From positions 1 through 64,000 of the forward strand of contig JAOPWC010000192.1 of NCBI GenBank assembly GCA_025965895.1: a DNA stretch of 64,000 nucleotides, in the 5' to 3' direction. The notes under the pieces are model-generated. The model worked only from the letters and a program-made list of their open reading frames with translations, was not told the DNA's origin and ran no database searches. A program made the position numbers and the translations under genes. This DNA comes from Mycobacterium sp. (GTDB taxonomy: Bacteria > Actinomycetota > Actinomycetes > Mycobacteriales > Mycobacteriaceae). This document shows, piece by piece, positions 59,189 through 64,000 of this stretch (position 1 is its first letter; each line of letters starts with the position of its first letter).

Positions 59189-59812
59189 GTGTCTTCTCCC
59201 AGCACGCGGCCGTATCGAGGCGTCCCGCCGGCCGACCGGCAGGCTCAGCGGCGTGCTCGGCTGCTCGCCGCGGGTCTGGCGATCCTTGGCTCCGGCTCGG
59301 ATCCGGAAGTGCTGACTGTGCGCGGCGTGTGCCGACAGGCAGGCGTCACCGCGCGCTACTTCTACGAGAGTTTCGCGGACAAGGACGAGTTCGTGGGCGC
59401 GGTGTTCGACTGGGTGGTTGCGGACCTGGCCGCGACGACCCAGGCCGCGGTGGCCGCGGCATCACCCGCCGAACAAACCCGGGCAGGCATGGCCAACATC
59501 GTGCGCATCATCCTCGGCGACCCCCGGGTCGGACGGTTGCTGTTCAGCGCCGAGTTGGCGGACCCCATGCTTGTCCGCAAACGGGCCGAATCGAGTGCGC
59601 TGTTCGCGATGTTGTGCGGGCAGCATCTCAGCAATGCGCTGCGCCTCAACGAGAACGACCGGATCAAGGCCACCGCGCACTTCGTGGTAGGCGGCGTCGG
59701 GCAGACGCTCAGCGCATGGCTTTCGGGCGAAATCTACTTTACCGCAGAGGAATTGGTCGGCCAGCTGGCATCTCTGCTCGACGAAACCGCCCATGCGGGG
59801 CCGTTCCGTTGA
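59189..59812 (+). CDS. TetR-family regulator
   Basis: This is a 207-residue protein from GTG 59189. The HTH is LTVRGVCRQAGVTARYFYES followed by FADKDEFVGAVFD, a typical TetR recognition region. The C-terminal domain (TetR_C type) starts near residue 90 (AGMANIVRIILGDPRVGRLL). It is divergent from the DUF2236 gene and close to FadE/FadD lipid genes, similar to the Rv0273c/Rv0275c neighbourhood. It probably senses an acyl-CoA or lipid; not proven. Confidence 0.85.
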   Translation: MSSPSTRPYRGVPPADRQAQRRARLLAAGLAILGSGSDPEVLTVRGVCRQAGVTARYFYESFADKDEFVGAVFDWVVADLAATTQAAVAAASPAEQTRAGMANIVRIILGDPRVGRLLFSAELADPMLVRKRAESSALFAMLCGQHLSNALRLNENDRIKATAHFVVGGVGQTLSAWLSGEIYFTAEELVGQLASLLDETAHAGPFR

Positions 59813-59854
59813 GGCGGGCCGTGCACGCTGCTCGCAGGCCGATACGATCAGGAA

Positions 59855-60814
59855 GTGGATCGCCAAAAGGTGGCGCTGAGGGTTCTGGCACACTTCGTGC
59901 CCGGCGAGAAGGTTCTGGAGTTCCTCGCGCCGCAGGCTGATTGGCTTGATGTTCGGTACTGTGCCGAGGACGACGACGACGCGTTCTACCGAGAGCTTCC
60001 CGAGGCCGAGGTGATCTGGCACGTGCTGCGGCCGCTCTCGGCGGCCGACCTCGAACGCGGACGACGGTTGCGGCTGGTGCACAAGCTCGGCGCAGGGGTG
60101 AACACGATCGACGTCGCCGCGGCGACGGCGCTCGGTATCGCGGTCGCGAACATGCCGGGCGCTAACGCGCCCTCCGTCGCCGAGGGCACGGTGCTGTTGA
60201 TGCTCGCCGCGCTCCGGCGGCTGACGGCGTTGGACCGCGCGACCCGCGCCGGCGCCGGCTGGCCCACCGATCCGTCGCTCGGCGAGACGGTGCGCGACAT
60301 CGGCTCGTGCACAGTGGGGCTGCTGGGCTACGGCAATATCGCCCACCGTGTGGAGGAGATCGTTTCGGCCATGGGGGCGACGGTGCTGCACACCAGCACC
60401 CGCGACGACGGCAGTCCCGGGTGGCGGCGGCTTGCAGAGCTGCTGAGCGCCAGCGACATCGTCTCCCTGCACCTGCCGCTGACCGGCGGCACGGCGAACT
60501 TGATCGACCGGGACGCATTCGCGATGATGCGCCCCGACGCGGTGCTGGTCAACACCTCACGCGGGGCGATTGTCGACGAGGCCGCGCTGGTCGACGCGCT
60601 GCAGGACGGGAGCCTGGCCGCCGCCGGCCTCGATGTGTTCGCGGTGGAACCGGTGAAACCGGACAACCCGTTACTGCGGCTGGACAACGTCGTGCTCACG
60701 CCGCACGTGACCTGGTACACCGCGGACACCATGCGCCGCTACCTGACGGAGGCCGTCGACAACTGCATGCGGCTGCGGGACGGCCGCGAGTTGGCGAACG
60801 TGGTCAACAGGTAG
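59855..60814 (+). CDS. D-isomer-specific 2-hydroxyacid dehydrogenase
   Basis: This is a 319-residue NAD-dependent oxidoreductase. The NAD motif is TVGLLGYGNIAHRVEEIVSA. The active-site residues are the Arg in VNTSRGAIVDEAAL, the Glu in FAVEPVKPDNPL and the His in VVLTPHVTWYT. It reduces a 2-keto acid or oxidises a D-2-hydroxy acid. GTG 59855 follows weak AGGA. It stands between the TetR gene and the acyl-CoA dehydrogenase on the same strand, 42 bp before the latter. Confidence 0.9.
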   Translation: MDRQKVALRVLAHFVPGEKVLEFLAPQADWLDVRYCAEDDDDAFYRELPEAEVIWHVLRPLSAADLERGRRLRLVHKLGAGVNTIDVAAATALGIAVANMPGANAPSVAEGTVLLMLAALRRLTALDRATRAGAGWPTDPSLGETVRDIGSCTVGLLGYGNIAHRVEEIVSAMGATVLHTSTRDDGSPGWRRLAELLSASDIVSLHLPLTGGTANLIDRDAFAMMRPDAVLVNTSRGAIVDEAALVDALQDGSLAAAGLDVFAVEPVKPDNPLLRLDNVVLTPHVTWYTADTMRRYLTEAVDNCMRLRDGRELANVVNR

Positions 60815-60855
60815 CCTCGTTACCAACCGACCGGTTATTTGGAGGACGGCAACGT

Positions 60856-63054
60856 ATGCCCATCGCGATCACTCCCGAGCACAAAGAACTGGCCGACTCG
60901 GTGCGGGCCCTGGTCGAACGGGTCGCACCGTCGGAAGTGCTGCACGCCGCGCTGGAGACACCGCCGGAGAATCCCCCGCCGTATTGGCAGGCCGCGGCCC
61001 ACCAGGGTCTGCAGGGCCTGCATCTGGCCGAATCGGTCGGCGGGCAAGGCTTCGGCATTATGGAACTTGCCGTCGCGTTGGCGGAATTCGGCCGTGGCGC
61101 CGTGCCGGGACCGTTCGTTCCGTCGGCCATCGCGAGCGCCCTGATCAACGCCCACGACCGTGGGGCGAAGGTGCTCGGCGACCTGGCTTCAGGCGCCGCG
61201 ATCGCCACCTATGCGCTGGAGTCGTCGCTGACCGCCACGCACCAGGGCGACATGCTGGTCATCCGTGGCGAGGCCCGTTCTGTGCCCTCAGCCGCCGAAG
61301 CGTCGGTGCTGGTGCTGCCGGTGGCCGGCCTGGACCCCGAAACCAGCGGCACGGAGTGGGTGGTGCTCGACGCCGACCAACTCGAAATCGAGCCGGTCAC
61401 ATCCGTCGACCTGCTGCGGCCCATCGCGCATGTTCGCGCCAATGCGGTCGAGGTGCCCATCGACCGAGTCCTCACCAACCTCAGCGTCCCCGCGGCGCGG
61501 TCACTGGTGTCCACGCTGCTTTCGGCCGAGGCTGTGGGCGTGGCGCGCTGGGCCACCGACACCGCATCCGCGTATGCGAAGATTCGCGAACAGTTCGGCC
61601 GCCCGATCGGCCAGTTCCAGGCGATCAAACACAGGTGCGCCGAAATGGCCGCTGATACCGAGCGCGCCGTGGCCGCGGTGTGGGATGCGGCCCGGGCTAT
61701 TGATGAAGGGCTTGAAACACCGGAAGCGGCAGCTGAATTCGCTGCCGCCGTGGCGGCTACCCTGGCGCCTGCCGCCGCGCAGCGCTGTACACAGGACTGC
61801 ATCCAGGTGCACGGCGGCATCGGATTCACCTGGGAGCACGACACCAACGTCTATTACCGCCGCGCACTTGGCATCAGTGCCGCTTTCGGCCGCGCTGCCG
61901 ACTACCCGCAGCGGGTGGCCGACACCGCCAGCACGACCGGCATGCGGGTGCTCAACATCGATCTGGACCCGGACACCGAAAAGCTCCGCGCGGAGATGCG
62001 GTCGGAAGTGTCGGCGCTGAAAGCGATTCCGCGCGAAGAACGGGCGACGGCGATCGCCGAGGGCGGATGGGTGGCGCCGCACCTGCCAAGGCCGTGGGGC
62101 CGCTCGGCGACCCCCGTGGAACAGATCATCATCCAGCAGGAGTTCAACACAGGCCGGGTCAAGCGACCGCAGCTCGGTATCGCGGCGTGGCTGGTGCCCT
62201 CGATCGTCGCTTTCGGCAGCGAGGAGCAGAAGCAGCGGTTCCTGCCGCCGACTTTCCGCGGCGAATTGATCTGGTGCCAGTTGTTTTCCGAGCCGGGCGC
62301 CGGCTCAGACCTGGCGAGCCTGACCACCAAGGCGACAGAGGTCGACGGCGGGTGGCGCATCACCGGGCAGAAGATCTGGACCACGGCCGCGCAGTTCTCA
62401 CAATGGGGTGCGTTGCTGGCGCGCACCGATCCGGCCGCGCCGAAACACAGCGGCATCACCTACTTCTTGCTGGACATGTCGAGTCAGGGTGTGGAGGTCC
62501 GCCCGCTGCGGGAGCTGACCGGCGGCGCCATGTTCAACACGGTGTTCATCGACGACGTGTTCGTGCCCGACGACCTCGTGCTGGGTGAGGTCAACCGCGG
62601 CTGGGAGGTGAGCCGCAACACCCTGACCGCCGAACGGGTTTCGATCGGCAGCAGCGAGCCGCCATTCCTCGCGAACCTCGACCGGTTCGTTGAGTTCATC
62701 AGGGACGGGCACTTCGACCAGGTCGCACAGAACCGCGCCGGCAAGCTGATCGCCGAGGGGCACGCGGTCAGGGTGCTCAACATGCGGTCGACGCTGCTGA
62801 CCCTCGCCGGCTTCGACGCGCTGCCCTCGGCGGCCGTGTCGAAGCTGCTCTCAATGCGGACCGGCCAGGGCTATGCCGAGTTCGCGGTGGCGTCGTTCGG
62901 CACCGACGGCGCGATCGGCGATCCCGAACAGCTGCAAGGCAAGTGGGTGGATTATCTGCTGACCAGCCGCGCCACGACCATCTACGGCGGCACATCCGAG
63001 GTGCAGCTCAACATCATCGCCGAGCGGCTGCTCGGCCTGCCGCGCGATCCTTAA
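60856..63054 (+). CDS. Two-domain acyl-CoA dehydrogenase (FadE6-like)
   Basis: This is a 732-residue protein, close to the 731 residues of M. tuberculosis FadE6. It consists of two acyl-CoA dehydrogenase units in tandem. The first (about 1-370) ends with CTQDCIQVHGGIGFTWEHDT. The second (about 390-732) has CQLFSEPGAGSDLASL (FAD/substrate motif), IWTTAAQFSQWG and IYGGTSEVQLNIIAERLLGL. The family catalyses alpha-beta dehydrogenation of acyl-CoA or sterol side-chain CoA thioesters with FAD. One unit may be non-catalytic. ATG 60856 follows GGAGG by about 10 bases. It is convergent with an acyl-CoA synthetase gene. Confidence 0.9.
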   Translation: MPIAITPEHKELADSVRALVERVAPSEVLHAALETPPENPPPYWQAAAHQGLQGLHLAESVGGQGFGIMELAVALAEFGRGAVPGPFVPSAIASALINAHDRGAKVLGDLASGAAIATYALESSLTATHQGDMLVIRGEARSVPSAAEASVLVLPVAGLDPETSGTEWVVLDADQLEIEPVTSVDLLRPIAHVRANAVEVPIDRVLTNLSVPAARSLVSTLLSAEAVGVARWATDTASAYAKIREQFGRPIGQFQAIKHRCAEMAADTERAVAAVWDAARAIDEGLETPEAAAEFAAAVAATLAPAAAQRCTQDCIQVHGGIGFTWEHDTNVYYRRALGISAAFGRAADYPQRVADTASTTGMRVLNIDLDPDTEKLRAEMRSEVSALKAIPREERATAIAEGGWVAPHLPRPWGRSATPVEQIIIQQEFNTGRVKRPQLGIAAWLVPSIVAFGSEEQKQRFLPPTFRGELIWCQLFSEPGAGSDLASLTTKATEVDGGWRITGQKIWTTAAQFSQWGALLARTDPAAPKHSGITYFLLDMSSQGVEVRPLRELTGGAMFNTVFIDDVFVPDDLVLGEVNRGWEVSRNTLTAERVSIGSSEPPFLANLDRFVEFIRDGHFDQVAQNRAGKLIAEGHAVRVLNMRSTLLTLAGFDALPSAAVSKLLSMRTGQGYAEFAVASFGTDGAIGDPEQLQGKWVDYLLTSRATTIYGGTSEVQLNIIAERLLGLPRDP

Positions 63055-63065
63055 CGCGCGTCGGG

Positions 63066-64000
63066 TTATTCGGCCTCGATCTTGCGCAGTTCGCGCTTGA
63101 GGATCTTGCCGGTCGGGTTGCGCGGCAACTCCTCGAGGAAGATCACCTCACGCGGCACCTTGTAGCGGGCGAGATGCTCGCGCACATACGTCTTGACTGT
63201 GTCCTCGTCGAGGTCGGAGTCCTGCTCCCTGACGACGAACGCGCGCAGCCGGGCGCCCCACTCGGGATCGTCGACACCGAGCGCGGTGGCCTCGACGACG
63301 TCCGGATGACCGCTGATCAGGTCCTCGACCTCGGCAGGAAACACGTTCTCGCCGCCGGAGACGATCATCTCGTCGTCGCGGCCGCTGACGTACAGCAGCC
63401 CGTTGTCGTCGAAATAGCCGAGGTCACCGGAAGAGAGCAGGCCATCCACGATCTGCTTGCCGCCTCCGCCGGTGTAGCCCTGGAACGGGAATGTGTTGCC
63501 GACGAAGATGCGGCCGACCTCACCCTGCGGCACTTCGTTGCCCCGCTCGTCGAGGATCTTGACCTTCACCCCCTTGACCACCGGCCCGACCGTCGCGGCG
63601 TTGATCTCGAGGTCCTCGGGGCGCGCGATCGTCGCGAACGCAATCTCGGTGGAGCCGTAGAGGTTGTAGACCACCGGGCCGAGTTCCTTGAGCGCGCGGC
63701 GGGCCAACTCGGCACCCAACTGCGAACCGGAGACGAACACGATCCGCAACGACGACAGGTCGGGTTTGCGTTCGGCCTTCTCCAGCGCGTCGAGAATGCG
63801 CGACAGCATCACCGGCACCACGACAATCGCTGTCGCACGGTATTTTTCGATGTCTTCCAGAACAGTCGGGGGCCGGAATTTGCGGCGCAGCACCAGCGTC
63901 GACCCCAGCGTCATCGCGATCGTCGCGTGCAGGTAGCCCAGCGCATGGAACATCGGCGCGGGCAGCGAGGTGACCTCGCCGGCTCGGAACGGCACGTGCG
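63066..64000 (-). CDS. Acyl-CoA synthetase (FadD2-like), C-terminal part; 5' end outside window
   Basis: The frame is open to the right edge, so the N-terminal domain start is missing. About 310 residues of the AMP-binding enzyme are seen: YNLYGSTEIAFATIARPEDL (the STE motif), SGDLGYFDDNGLLYVSGRDD with the hinge, MIVSGGENVFPAEVEDLI, and the catalytic Lys in PTGKILKREL at the C-terminus. It activates a fatty or sterol-derived acid to an acyl-CoA via an acyl-AMP. Its partner is probably the convergent FadE6-like enzyme, as for fadD2 and fadE6 in M. tuberculosis. Confidence 0.9.
   Translation of the reverse strand, partial: HVPFRAGEVTSLPAPMFHALGYLHATIAMTLGSTLVLRRKFRPPTVLEDIEKYRATAIVVVPVMLSRILDALEKAERKPDLSSLRIVFVSGSQLGAELARRALKELGPVVYNLYGSTEIAFATIARPEDLEINAATVGPVVKGVKVKILDERGNEVPQGEVGRIFVGNTFPFQGYTGGGGKQIVDGLLSSGDLGYFDDNGLLYVSGRDDEMIVSGGENVFPAEVEDLISGHPDVVEATALGVDDPEWGARLRAFVVREQDSDLDEDTVKTYVREHLARYKVPREVIFLEELPRNPTGKILKRELRKIEAE

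Noticed and set aside
60307..60855. Upstream extension of the FadE6-like frame
   Set aside because: It lies inside the hydroxyacid dehydrogenase gene; ATG 60856 has an RBS and gives the FadE6 length.

Overview
The window looks like chromosomal DNA of a fast-growing, non-tuberculous mycobacterium (Mycolicibacterium-like). It is GC-rich and carries mycobacterial signature genes: a Stf0 trehalose sulfotransferase, a mycobacterial haem-binding (MHB) protein, a DUF7159 proline-rich membrane protein, a two-domain FadE6-type acyl-CoA dehydrogenase, a leucine-carboxyl-methyltransferase-family SAM enzyme and an LCP cell-wall ligase. From memory of the M. tuberculosis gene order, many genes from about 14 kb onward correspond to Rv0315 back to Rv0270 in order (GH16, Rv0313, Rv0312, SnoaL, YkuD, PAP2, sulfatase, Stf0, Tam, SAM methyltransferase, DUF2236, TetR, FadE6, FadD2). 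I could not run a comparison. No rRNA, tRNA, CRISPR array, transposase or phage gene was seen.

Region 1 (1-15.1 kb) is an envelope/secretion-rich accessory stretch with many duplications. It has two GH16 beta-glucanase-like exoenzymes at its ends, an LCP protein, a DUF4352 lipoprotein, a truncated BTAD regulator, two long secreted Gly/Asn/Ser/Thr repeat proteins and a lipoprotein that share a GNGNTT repeat, AraC and TetR regulators, an EXPERA membrane protein and a tandem pair of small secreted Cys-rich proteins. It also holds long non-coding gaps, a 7-bp tandem repeat, dyad operators and a displaced TetR fragment.

Region 2 (15.2-19.3 kb) is a tight MEDS-sensor plus four-component soluble diiron monooxygenase operon (alpha, gamma, Rieske ferredoxin, effector, beta). 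It ends in a strong hairpin and has no reductase gene. It appears to sit inside otherwise conserved mycobacterial gene order.

Region 3 (19.3-29.4 kb) holds conserved mycobacterial genes: small cytosolic proteins, the DUF7159 protein, a methyltransferase, SnoaL and YkuD proteins, an MHB protein, a PAP2-lipid kinase fusion with a second PAP2 phosphatase, and an NCS1 permease with an unusual Cys/His tail.

Region 4 (29.4-39.8 kb) is a divergent polyol utilisation locus. The minus strand carries a SorC regulator, a binding lipoprotein, two permeases and an ATPase. The plus strand carries a sorbitol/xylitol-type dehydrogenase, mannitol-type dehydrogenase, xylulokinase and fructokinase. An 18-bp near-palindrome lies between the two arms. 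Together they would import hexitols or pentitols, oxidise them to ketoses and phosphorylate them.

Region 5 (39.9-47.6 kb) is a sulfate-ester locus: FucP-type MFS porter, orphan solute-binding lipoprotein, type I sulfatase, Stf0, CysD and CysNC. Most junctions overlap, so PAPS supply and its use by Stf0 are probably co-expressed.

Region 6 (47.6-64 kb) holds an amidohydrolase, trans-aconitate methyltransferase, glutathione peroxidase-like enzyme, a lone molybdopterin-binding oxidoreductase subunit, low-complexity lipoproteins, MgtC, a SAM methyltransferase, an AI-2E-type exporter, a DUF2236/MpaB protein with a divergent TetR, a 2-hydroxyacid dehydrogenase, FadE6-like acyl-CoA dehydrogenase and a partial acyl-CoA synthetase.
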